From NCBI GenBank assembly GCA_946902985.2, contig OX336399.1:163228911-163292910 (forward strand): a DNA stretch of 64,000 bases. Reading direction: 5' to 3'. Within the stretch, counting starts at the first letter, position 1. Each line of letters opens with the position of its first letter. This DNA is from Meconema thalassinum. Its lineage: Eukaryota; Arthropoda; Insecta; Orthoptera; Tettigoniidae. A model generated the notes under the pieces. That model was not told the DNA's origin and made no database searches. It saw only the letters and a program-made list of their open reading frames with translations. The position numbers and the translations under genes are program-made. Shown one piece after another: positions 52,670-62,358 of the stretch.

Positions 52670-52871
52670 AATGTTGAATGGTAGGAAGGGTCGAGGACAA
52701 GAACTGTAAGGGTAGACCAAGGTTAGAATATGTTAAACAGATTGCCCCGGATGTACGGTGTGGTAGCTATGTAGAGATGAAACGATTCGCCCAGGACAGG
52801 GAGGCTTGGAGATCTGCATCAAACCAGTCAAAGTACTGAAGTTTCAAACAACAACAACAACAATGTTGAAT
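52670..52871 (+). mobile_element. LINE 3' tail inserted in the MITE arm, with duplication AATGTTGAAT
   Basis: The plus strand at 52680-52861 reads DKNCKGRPRLEYVKQIAPDV and YVEMKRFAQDREAWRSASNQ then a stop and (CAA)n tail, the same family as 33935-34580. AATGTTGAAT at 52670-52679 and 52862-52871 is the 10-bp target duplication. Extreme 5' truncation (about 182 bp). Confidence 0.85.
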
Positions 52872-52909
52872 TCTTCAAGTGATCGGTTGTCTTTGCTGGT
52901 CAGTGTAGT

Positions 52910-53215
52910 TATAAGGGTTTGGTGTCGGTTTCCTTTCTCTAACTAGACAACAGATGTGTCCAGCGTATCTTCGTGGTTTAAAGGGGCTGTCTGTCTGTTA
53001 GGTAGCCAGCCCGATGGTTGGTTGGATCCTCAAAAAGCACCGCCGCGCCGTTAGGTTATGTGAGTAGATACCCACCAAAACCCATGCCAGCGCTATATTG
53101 AGGCGTACTAGGCAAGGTGAGGAGTGAGGTAGTTTGCCATTGCTGTCCTCACTGAGTCAGTGATGATGATAGGCTATCACTCGCTGACGAGTATGATTGT
53201 CTTCCTCAGACGTTA
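52910..53215. repeat. Probable interspersed repeat, family not identified
   Basis: Contains CCCGATGGTTGGTTGGATCC and GGTGAGGAGTGAGGTAG with TGCTGTCCTCACTGAGTCAG. I recall similar text as a high-copy repeat in insects, but there is no second copy in this window. Confidence 0.3.
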
Positions 53216-53219
53216 TTTG

Positions 53220-53765
53220 TCAGTCTATGAGTTCTTATATGACTATGCAGGCCAATCCTCGAGCCACAAATTCTTCCACAGTGCTGACAAACGTTGCCAG
53301 CGTTGAAATCCAGTTGTTGTGGGTCATTCATCCTGAGGCCCGCTCTTTCCGAGCAATCCGCTTCTCAGTTTCAAATCTCCGACGTTGTTATTCAAAGTTC
53401 TTAGGACCTTCGTGGGTAAGACGACGCCATACCAGATGGTTAGCTGCTTTTGTTTCCCAGTTAGTGGTGTTGATGTGGTAATTTTTTAAGGCTGACTTAG
53501 GACGTCCCTGAACCTTTTTTGTTGTCCACCCTGGTGCCGACGGCCATCCTTCAGTTGAGGGTACATAATTTGCTTTGGAAGGCGAAAATCAGGCATACGA
53601 ACGACATGACCTGTCCAACGAAGTCGATAGATAACCTCAATGCTGATGGTACAAGCTTCCTCCAAGATACCAATGTTAGTTCGGTGATCTTGCCATTTAA
53701 CCCTAAGGATCCTTCTCAGACAGCACTGATGATATTTCTCCAGTCAGTATTGCTGTACTAACACT
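53220..53765 (-). pseudogene. LINE C-terminal fragment, second family
   Basis: The minus strand reads CCLRRILRVKWQDHRTNIGI, LEEACTISIEVIYRLRWTGH, VVRMPDFRLPKQIMYPQLKD and GGQQKRFRDVL, a tail common to many animal LINEs with a W-x-G-H-V-x-R-M motif. This differs from the families at 33935 and 49788. Stops and frameshifts follow. No polymerase domain. Confidence 0.7.
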
Positions 53766-54574
53766 ATGAGCAGAACCTTTCACAGCATCCACAGGCACTG
53801 ACTGTGCCCTGAATGTCATTACTAAGCACCAGCCATACCTCAGTAGCTTCCATACAATCACAGCCGTGAATTGGGCTGAGACATGGGTGAAAAGCCTGTG
53901 CCAACAGACAAATGCAAATGTACTGCATTCAACAAGAGATGGCAAACAGGTCTAAAAGGGGCTGTAGGCAGTGCCAATTCCATAGCTGCCACATTTTGCA
54001 TCCAATATTTTAAAACATTAACATTCTCTTTTAAGACAGAAAAGGACTGATCATGGATTAGAGCACATATTTCGAAATAATATTTTCTTTTGTGCTGCGA
54101 AGGTTAGAAGTGACATTCAATTTAACTGAGGTTATGGAGCTTTCCTGACGTGGTACACCAAGACGAAATCCCGTGAAAGACACGTCAAAAAACTAGAATA
54201 ATATATAGAATTTTTATTCAAGAAGTTTCGTGATTAGGAAATGATTAAACGAATTCCATTCTCCCCACGGGCCATGTGGGAAATGAATCATTGGGCCCAA
54301 GCACAGTCATCATCATCGATTCTCCACTCCAGCAGGCCGGGTGTGGGAATGAACAAGCCCATTCCATAGCTGTCTGTCCTGCCACCATTCTTCTTCCACT
54401 ACTGTCCTCCATTCTACCCTCCTCTTAGAAGCTTCTTTTCAGCCCTAGCTTTAGGCGGACTGACTCATTTCTAATTCTGTCTCGTCTGGTCTGCTGAATA
54501 CTTGATCTTAGAAATTTCATCTCAATTGCTTGTATCCGGCTGTTGTTCCGGAGAGTCTGTAGCAGCTTTTAGAC

Positions 54575-55880
54575 CAGGGCCATCCACACAGCGCTCCGGC
54601 TGCGCTCTAAGCCAGTGCTCCGAGATCCTTGGTGGAAGGTACTGTAGTTTCAGTAGTGGTGGGAGGAGCTTGGCTGGTTGAGCACGCGGTCTGCCCGCCG
54701 CGCCGAAGTGAGCAATGTTTGGCTCAACGTACAATTGTGAGCGTTTCTTTTCGGTTCTTAAGCTTACCAAAAGTAAACATCTTCAACGATGAGCGTTGGA
54801 AACTTGCGCAATTGTTTACGAATAGCTGTGTCCAGAAATAGTGTACCCAATTTAGACAAGATTGTTTCCTCAAAACTAAAAGCTCGTAAAAACGACGGAG
54901 CAAACGTCTCTCAAGATCTGTACTATCTGTTCAAATTAGTAAAGTGTTGTTGAATTTTAATATGTTCACATTTCAGTTTGAAATAAATCATAATGTACTA
55001 TTATGTTCGACCCTGACTATTATATGTCTGAAAACTGTATCATAATGATGGTCATTATGACACTATTTTTCATTATGAAACAGTTTCTCCCACCAATCAC
55101 AGCTCAAGAAACAGTTGTTTGCCCAATTAGATAAGGATACCTTCGCGCATGTGCGCAAAATCCAACATGTCTATATAAATTACCGAAAGTGCACCGTCCA
55201 TATGTTCGCGTAAATAAACTGGTGAATATGAGACAAGAAATAGCACTGTACCTTAATATCCCCAAATCCAATTTCTACACAACGCGTTGTTTTCAAACGA
55301 CTTCGGTGACAGTTTTACTGAATACTGGTGCAAAATCTGCACATATGGCATTGAAGCACACAGAGCGCATGCGTCGGTCGGCTAGAGGGCTTGGATAACA
55401 TAGATATCCTACCCAGCGCAGCACCCGATCACAACATTCTAGTGACTGGACAGATATTTATGAATATTTATGTTGAAACATATAATAAAGTTATAATTAT
55501 CGTCGAACATAAACAGTCGTATGCAACTCGCCTATAATGGTAATTAAGGCACTCGTATGGAAATTATAAAACTTGCTTACGCTCGTTTTATAAACATACT
55601 CGTGTCTTAATTATAGCCATTATAGGCTCGTTGCATAATGTACTATTACTTAACACTTGCGTTCGTTTCCTGCACATTCCATACATCGGAGTGCCATTCG
55701 ATTTGTATATGCGGTAGACTATATATGTTTTAGACTACGTATCAAGTCAGTGCGGCCCGAACATCGTCCGTCTCCTCGTTGCCACAGTGTAGTGGTGGTA
55801 GGGGAAGGAGCGCTAGCCTGACTGCCCAGTGCTCCCCGAGCGCGGCTGCGCTCTCAGAGCTCAATGGCTGGATGACCCTG
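54575..55880. mobile_element. Non-autonomous hAT element inside the LINE relic
   Basis: 1306 bp with ends CAGGGCCATCCA (left) and CAGGGTCATCCA (right, reverse strand). GC-rich subterminal parts both carry CAGTGCTCC and GCGCTC/GAGCGC words. No transposase motif inside. It separates two halves of one LINE reading pattern, which confirms the ends. Confidence 0.8.
55521..55636. repeat. 52-bp inverted repeat inside the hAT MITE
   Basis: Arms 55521-55572 (ATGCAACTCGCCTATAATGG...) and 55585-55636 are complementary with a handful of mismatches around a 12-nt loop. Confidence 0.8.
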
Positions 55881-56935
55881 TTCCAGACCATAGGTAAATA
55901 TGGGAAGTAAGTAGAATTTGTACAGTGATATTTTAGCTCCCTGAGGAAAGTTTTTGTTTGACAGAAGCTTAGAAACAGAGTTGTAAAAGTTCGCAGCTGC
56001 TTGAACCCTACTGCTGGTTTCTTGGGTCAATCTGTCGAAAAAACGCTGCCAAGGTATTTAAAATGTTGAAGTGTTTCGATGTCATGTTGTCTCAATTTCA
56101 ACTTGATAGGTTGCTTTCCCTGCTCATCACCCAACATACGGTTTTCGTTTGGCTGATCTATAATCCAAACTTGTCAAAACCTGCCTTCCACCAATTTAGT
56201 CGTTGTTGGATGTCATCTTCTTTCTCTCCCAAGATCATGACATCATCTGCAAACACCATTGCATTGGATGTCATATCTCTCGTCTTAACTAACTTAAGGA
56301 CTTCATCCATAATGCTTATGAAAAGAAGAGGAGACAAGCAACTACCTTGCTGAACTCCACTTCTATTTTCCAAAAAAAAAAAAAAACCGATCTTTTGACT
56401 TGGACTTGGACGCAACTCTTGGTGTCAGTATACAATTGTTTTACTCGGGCCACTAAGCCTTCTGGAACACCCTTCTTTAGCAGTACCTCCCAAATGTGAT
56501 GGCGAGGGATATGGTCATACGCTTTCTGTATATCAAGGAAGACAACTATAACAGTCTTGTTTCTCTCCCAATATTTCTCAAACAGCATCCTGGTAGCAAA
56601 GACGAGATCCACAGTGGACCGCTCTGGTCGGAATCCATGTTGTTCCTCCTCAAAATATGTTTCTATTATTTTCTTGATCTTTCCTAATAGCAATGATTCA
56701 TAGATCTTTAGAACATGGGAGAGTAGAGTGATGCCTCTGTAATTCTTGCATTGTTTCCTATCACCCTTTTTAAATAGGGGGATAATCACTCTTTTTTTTT
56801 TCAATCATCGGGTATATCATTCTCCTTCCATACGGCTCTTAAAACTCGTTATATCCATTGTACTCCTATTGGCCCAAGTGTCTTTATCATGTCTATGTTA
56901 AATCCATATCCCTGCCGATCTGTTGCAGGCCAAAT

Positions 56936-57065
56936 TAGATCTGTGGCAGGAAAAAACTTGAAAAAATGGGGCTAAATATTAGCAAATCCAAGTCAGTTGG
57001 CTTAGTAATTAGTAGGAATGCTGGAAGTGTCAATCTTAAAATTAAAAACAAGATGTTCAGTAAAG
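56936..57065 (+). pseudogene. Short plus-strand LINE reverse transcriptase fragment
   Basis: The plus strand reads KKLEKMGLNISKSKSVGLVI then SRNAGSVNLKIKNKMF, the segment that normally follows the YADD motif of RTE-like LINEs. It lies head-to-head with the minus-strand relic ending at 56935 and is a separate copy. Confidence 0.5.
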
Positions 57066-57885
57066 AACATATAGCCTACTTTCTCCTAAATGTATGAGCA
57101 TGACGAATAGAAATAAATAGTGTTATCACTCACCGAGTTCAACCGCGCCCCGCTCTACTAGCGCTAGCGGCGCTGATCCCCAACGCTACACAGTCAGCTG
57201 TTCAATAGTGGGATACGCGCTGGGCCACGTAAACCTCTTTACGAAGGCTGCGGTTACGCTGATTACAACAAATTGTGTGTTTAGACTTATGAACAATACT
57301 GTCAAAAAGTTAGCATTAATATTCTCTGTCCCCACGTAGAACTATCGTTTAAAACCCTCCGTTAGTCGCGCATTGGTCTGACAGCTCCATGGTTCGTTAT
57401 ATTAGTTTTAATATCAAGCCAGCAGTTCAAGTTATGATCTTATCGTCTCGTGACATCTTACACCAAACCATAGTAAGCATTTTTCTGGAGTTGTGAAATA
57501 GCGTGCCTAAAAATATCTTTATCACGTGTAACACTTTGTCAGCGTGATATTGATAGTACCAGCGCTCCCAATGATGTTACATTCTGTTAGTGAGTGGCAG
57601 GTGTGCTGTTATAACGATTATTTGGCTTAGTATGTTGCCTTAGTTAATATCAGTAAGGAGACTGCGCCTTACGAAAAACTAAGGATGCAGATGAAGCGTG
57701 TCACCTTCTGCTGAAAGATAACGAATAGCTAGTTCATGATTCAGTAATTTCAAAGGAATTTGTGACTCTGATACTGAAGACAAAGTTGAAACAAGATCCG
57801 AAGATCAGGAGGACGGTAACTGAAGCGAAGAATTGGATGACCGTTTATTTTATTGGCAGGTTGGCCATTATTATATGTCCGACTC
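57066..57885. other. Gene-free stretch
   Basis: No gene or repeat family recognised; a short GC-rich part lies near 57140-57190. Confidence 0.4.
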
Positions 57886-57889
57886 ATTC

Positions 57890-58125
57890 TTGGCCACTTG
57901 GCTATCACCACGGAAGTCCAGGTTCGATTCCCAGCTCTGCCAATAAATTTAATACTGGTCTGAGGGCTGGAACGGTGTTCACTCAGCCTCGTGAGGCAAA
58001 AATGTTAAGAGGCGCGTTCGATTCCTACCTCAGCTATCCTGGAAGTGGATTTTCGTGGTTTCCCACTTCTCCTCCAGGCAAATGCAAGGATGGTACTGCA
58101 CCATTATTCATAAAAGGGCTTAAGT
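57890..58125 (+). repeat. tRNA-derived SINE, family A, plus strand
   Basis: Contains the B box CAGGTTCGATTCCC and the body blocks GTGTTCACTCAGCCTCGTGA, CTCAGCTATCCTGGAAGTGG and CTCCAGGCAAATGCAAGGAT, which align with the minus-strand copy at 7186-7440 over nearly its whole length. Confidence 0.75.
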
Positions 58126-58139
58126 ACAGACATGGTTAC

Positions 58140-61100
58140 AGTATTTTGGGAACACCCTGTAACTTCCTAACTTGCCTCTGAAGTCGATCATAACAGCTGG
58201 TCTGCAGCAAGAAAAGCCATGCTATCAAGAAAGAGATCGGCAGAGCTCGTGTTTCCGACGAGAAACCCGAAGCTCATCGATAATAACCATGTTGACTGTG
58301 TCTGACACCATATCGATCGATTCACCTGAGAGTGATTAATACAAATTAATGCATATTTAGCGCTTTATGTAAGCAGATACATGTGTCTATATGTATATTT
58401 CCATGGCAGAAAGCCATTATTAAGAAAGCCATTATTAAGAAAGTATGAAGAACAGAAGATGATATGTTAACTCACTGCTGATTACGTTTCGACTGCGATA
58501 TATTTCGTATCGAGTCTTGACGTGTGTGGTAGTGGGGGAAGCAGGTGTGAGACTCAGGCGACCTCGTGCAGAGCGCAATGTGTATAGAACTTGACAGCGC
58601 AGAGGGTTGAGCTGGAAATCAGTGAAAGTAAAATCGCCAGCTAACGGGAGTTTTAAAAACGTGTGACCGTGCTGAAGTGTATTCTAGTTCGTTAAGCATT
58701 CTACGTGAAGTAGAAACGTGTTTAATAGGGCTCAGACATGGTCTTAAACATGTAATAATTTACCTCTGCGACTGTGTGTCTACAGCAACTAACGGGCCAT
58801 GCGGATGGATACTTTTATAATCACGACCGCGAGCTCAGCCGTGATGTGTCACGAAACTCTGCATATAATCCGTCGTGGAAATGCAGCCTAGATTTGATTC
58901 ACTCTTCACTGTGATTATACTTTTTGAAAAGAGTACATTCTCAAGCAAGGTGTCAAGGGGAAGGGACAATATGAAGCTTATATCCACTACGATGGTAGGC
59001 TAAATTGATTTAAGAATACTGCATTAGCAGGGTGCAGCGGGGACTTGTCGAAGGCAACTTTCATTTAGCATGAAGTGTGCACGCGACTCTCGTGTCGAGA
59101 GGGGCCGCGTCGACCCTCGTGAACTTGTTCACACGCGCGTTCTCATATTGAAACTTGTTAGTGACGGTTCGAGTTCACCTTCGCGTCGTGACGAGTTGAT
59201 AAACTGTGTGCGGTCCATCCGTTGGTGTTCGAATATGTATGGGAAGATATCGCCAGGATATGTTGGAACTATTTCGACCGACCGGGTGTTGTTCGAGCCT
59301 GGGAGGACTTTGGTTCGTTCTATGGAAACCCAGTTGAAGTCCAGCATATTTTCTGTTGGTCCGGAGCTGATTATGGCCAACGATATCCTTTTTTCCTCAT
59401 CTAGATTCGCCAAAGGTACTGATCACTTCAACTTGTTACAGTAGTGTAGTGTGGACATTTATAAATACCACTTTGCCATATTTGATTTTGTAGTTTAAAT
59501 GGTTCAGTAGAAAGTGCAGGTTCGATGTTTATTTCGAAACTGACCTTCTATGATGCCAGGGTTTTGACTCATAAAAATGAGTGCATCCTTTGTGTAATTT
59601 TGATGAATAAATTAATAATTTCAGTAGTATTTTACAGTATTTAAACTAATATGCTCATTCTTATTTGTCGAGAAGCAAAAGTAGGAAGAAGATTTACAGT
59701 TTTTCTTGTGTAAGAACATTATAGTAACGCAACTTTCTTTTGAGAACGTTGGATGAGTTTTCATATTCTAGTGCATTGTTCTTTAAGCACTTTCGCTTGG
59801 ATTATCGTATTCTTTGGAGGGGAATTTTCCTTTTCGTATTTTGATTAAGATATTAGGAAGTTTTCGGACCCAGTTATTCTAAATGTTACTTCGAGTCCTT
59901 GGACTATATTTTCTTCAGTTTTTTTAATAACAGATTTAACTTGTGTTTTCTGAGCGTGATTTTCGAAATGGATTGCCTAATGGGTCATTAGTCGCTTAGC
60001 CTTTGTTGCTAACCTAGATCCATGCTGTAGGTCTAATCCATCGACATTTTCGCGTTCGGGAAATTCAGGGAGGATCTTATTTTGAGATTGAATTTTTTTT
60101 TATAGACCACTTTACAACCTCAGTTTGTGTGGTTGGGCAGCGTGATATACAGTTTATATTTTTTTTTGGAGTTAACACTGGATTAAATTGATATCATTGC
60201 CTTTAGTGCAATAGTTTTTCTCTAGTAAGAGGGTATTTGAACGACATCCAAATTTGCGAGGATAATCCCAGGGACAACTTACTATAAGTCATACGTTTAA
60301 GAATTATGGATCATGTAATAAATCAATGTAAGGCAAGTTTTTAAAGTTAGGTGGAATATTTCTGAAATCCACTGGGCTTTGTTGGTAATCTGTTACGGGA
60401 TCATATTTTTCGAGTTCAGGATTTTTACCATAAACAGCTGATTTGCATAATTGTGGATTTATAACAGTAAGGCTCCTATTATAGGTGCATATTGGTCTTT
60501 AGAGAGGCATATACTATGAGTAATGTCTTTGTGTTTAAGTATATTGATGCAATGCTTTGTAAAGCAGATTTTTCTTGTTGAGGATTGAGCTAGGTGTGCC
60601 AATCAGGATTAGATTGATTGGGGTTTTAACCCAGAGAGGTGTTGTTTTAACCTAGAATGGTTAATAATTGGTCATTGTTAACTTTATCGCTGTTATCGTG
60701 AAAATGCCTGTGTGAAGATTAATATTTTTCCGAGCAGTATTATTGGGAATCTTGAGTGGATATTCGGTTAAATATTTCCAGTAAAACTAATATAACAATT
60801 TTGTCATAAGATGTATGTTTAAAAAGGAAACCGATAACTATTTAAGACTGACTTTACAATTAATTTTTGCTTAGCTTAACTGTTCGGCAGAATTTCCCTA
60901 AAACAAGAATTGAAATAATATTAAACAGAAAGGAATGTCGTGACTTCAAGTCAGTAGGAAGAGAATAATTGAAATTATTCTGGAATTTTGTGTAAATTAT
61001 ATTCTGTAAATAGGCCATGTGAATTTCTTCATTCAATAACAAGAACATATAAAGTTACTGAAGATGTCGTGTAGGATTAGTAATTATAACCAGGATGTTT

Positions 61101-61708
61101 TTGTATAAGATGTTATTTCCGTTAAGGAACCGAAATTAATTTAATGTATTCAAGTCTTATAATATTTCTCTTTTTGTGAATGCTTACCCTATGGGATTGA
61201 TCATCATTATTATTAATATGCCTTATATTTTAATCAGCTAAAAGTTAGTTGTGATAATGGATAATATATATATATTTTTTTTCTGGAAGATAATCCAATA
61301 TAATCAATGAGATTTTTTTTTGATTGGTCGTGGTATCGACGAAATTGATATTTCTCTGGCTTGTTTATTCTTACAATAAATCACTTTACTACTTGGTTTT
61401 AATTATTGCGTGATGCTTTATAGAGGTGATGGAAGGGTGTATTAAGGGGGCCATCGCTAGGTATTTTAGTGTTTACCACACCTTTGAGATTCTTTCTTCC
61501 TTTTGAAGAATTCTCGTGTTTTGAGCTAGTCTTTTCTTTTTCTGAGCCTTGGTCAGTCTTAATACATCCTGTTAGGTATTCGAGTGGCCCTATTATCCCT
61601 GTGTCTGTTGGTAGAACTTGGGGGGTCTTTAGAGCCGGGGCATTTTCAGGTTCTACGATCCAGCTGCTATCCAGGGATTCAACAGGTATTGGTAGGTAAA
61701 AGGGTACA
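58140..61708 (+). repeat. Region probably containing a long 5' LTR; left boundary not found
   Basis: The right end is set by ACA at 61706-61708, a 5-nt spacer and a lysine-tRNA-like primer site. AATAAA occurs near 61376. The ORFs at 59070-59444 (plus) and 61399-61791 (minus) have no recognisable motif, and the latter crosses the primer site. Without the 3' LTR in the window the LTR start cannot be placed. Confidence 0.45.
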
Positions 61709-61713
61709 TTAGG

Positions 61714-61731
61714 TGGCGCCCAGCTCAGGGG
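61714..61731 (+). other. Primer binding site, tRNA-Lys-like
   Basis: TGGCGCCCAGCTCAGGGG closely resembles the classical lysine-tRNA primer site beginning TGGCGCCCAA. It lies five bases after a possible LTR end (ACA, 61706-61708) and about 630 bp before a gag ORF. Confidence 0.65.
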
Positions 61732-62358
61732 CTTCGAAAAACTGGAATACCAGAGCGAATTCCAGGGAGTTGAATGCCATAATTCTGCCAAACTTGAAAC
61801 TGAAAGTACAAAGTGGAAATTAGTTTATGATCATGTAACACAGATCGCGAATTGGAACACCGTGTTTCTTGTGTGACTATGAATCAAGGCGATTAAATAA
61901 TGGTGAACCAATATTTTGGCACGAACTATTGGAATTCCTATGGAACAAAGCAATTACGAGGATACTCGAGCTACTTGACCCACAAGTGGTATTGCAACCA
62001 TTATTAATTTTTATTTTATTTTATGTATTGGAGTGGTGCCACACGCTTTGTTAATAATTTGTTCTACTTGTTTCCGGCTGATGATCATTGCTGACATCAT
62101 TAAAAATAGAAGTATTTGTAGTAAATTTAAAATTTAAGTAATGGTAGAATCACAGACCTTCACCGATATAAACCAACACGCACTTGTATATGGTCGATCC
62201 CAAATGAAATGGGGCACTTTGTGTTTAGACATAAGTTTATTTTAAGGTAACGCCAGACAATAAGAATGAGCATATATGGTAAATGGTGGTTATTTGTAGA
62301 TGTTCTCGCTGTGCTTTGTTGGTGTGGTATTCTTATTTCTTGTGAAGAGTAGTGAAGC
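61732..62358 (+). other. Leader between primer site and gag
   Basis: About 630 bp without a convincing ORF. The gag ATG context is AAGCATG, a usable but not optimal context. Confidence 0.5.

Larger units (their letters stand above)
38967..52905. mobile_element. Long-TIR MITE (foldback, Tc1/mariner-like), split by BEL/Pao and a LINE
   Basis: Left arm: 38967-39128 plus 52275-52349. Right arm: about 52500-52679 plus 52872-52905. The arms match inversely over about 200 bp, with outer ends CACTGACC / GGTCAGTG and blocks such as CCGATCACTTGAA.AATTCAA and GGTTTCCTGGATG. TA dinucleotides flank both ends (38965-38966, 52906-52907), as for Tc1/mariner-type insertions. The BEL/Pao element (39129-52274) and a LINE tail (52680-52861) entered later. 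Without them it is about 600 bp. Confidence 0.75.
54567..55888. repeat. Imperfect 8-bp target duplication of the hAT MITE
   Basis: TTTTAGAC (54567-54574) and TTCCAGAC (55881-55888) match at six of eight positions, as expected for an old hAT insertion. Confidence 0.7.
54300..56935 (-). pseudogene. RTE-like LINE reverse transcriptase relic, split by a hAT MITE
   Basis: From the right end: MIKTLGPIGVQWI, VIIPLFKKGDRKQCKNYRGI, EEEQHGFRPERSTVDLVFAT, VVFLDIQKAYDHIPRHHIWE, VQQGSCLSPLLFISIMDEVL, catalytic MVFADDVMILGEKEDD and LRQHDIETLQHFKYLGSVFS, continuing to PIFTYGLE at 55889. After the hAT MITE (54575-55880) it resumes with NNSRIQAIEMKFLRSSIQQ and RRDRIRNESVRLKL near 54480-54560. An A14 run near 56370-56387, stops and frameshifts make it dead. 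Confidence 0.8.

Noticed and set aside
56936..57065. Twin-priming inversion of a single LINE copy
   Set aside because: The plus-strand fragment covers a polymerase segment that the minus-strand relic also contains, so these are two copies rather than one inverted element.
59070..59444. Plus-strand 124-codon ORF
   Set aside because: No motif; probably within an LTR. An antisense ORF overlaps it, indicating chance openness.
61399..61791. Minus-strand 130-codon ORF at 61.4-61.8 kb
   Set aside because: It crosses the presumed LTR end and primer site on the other strand and has no domain.
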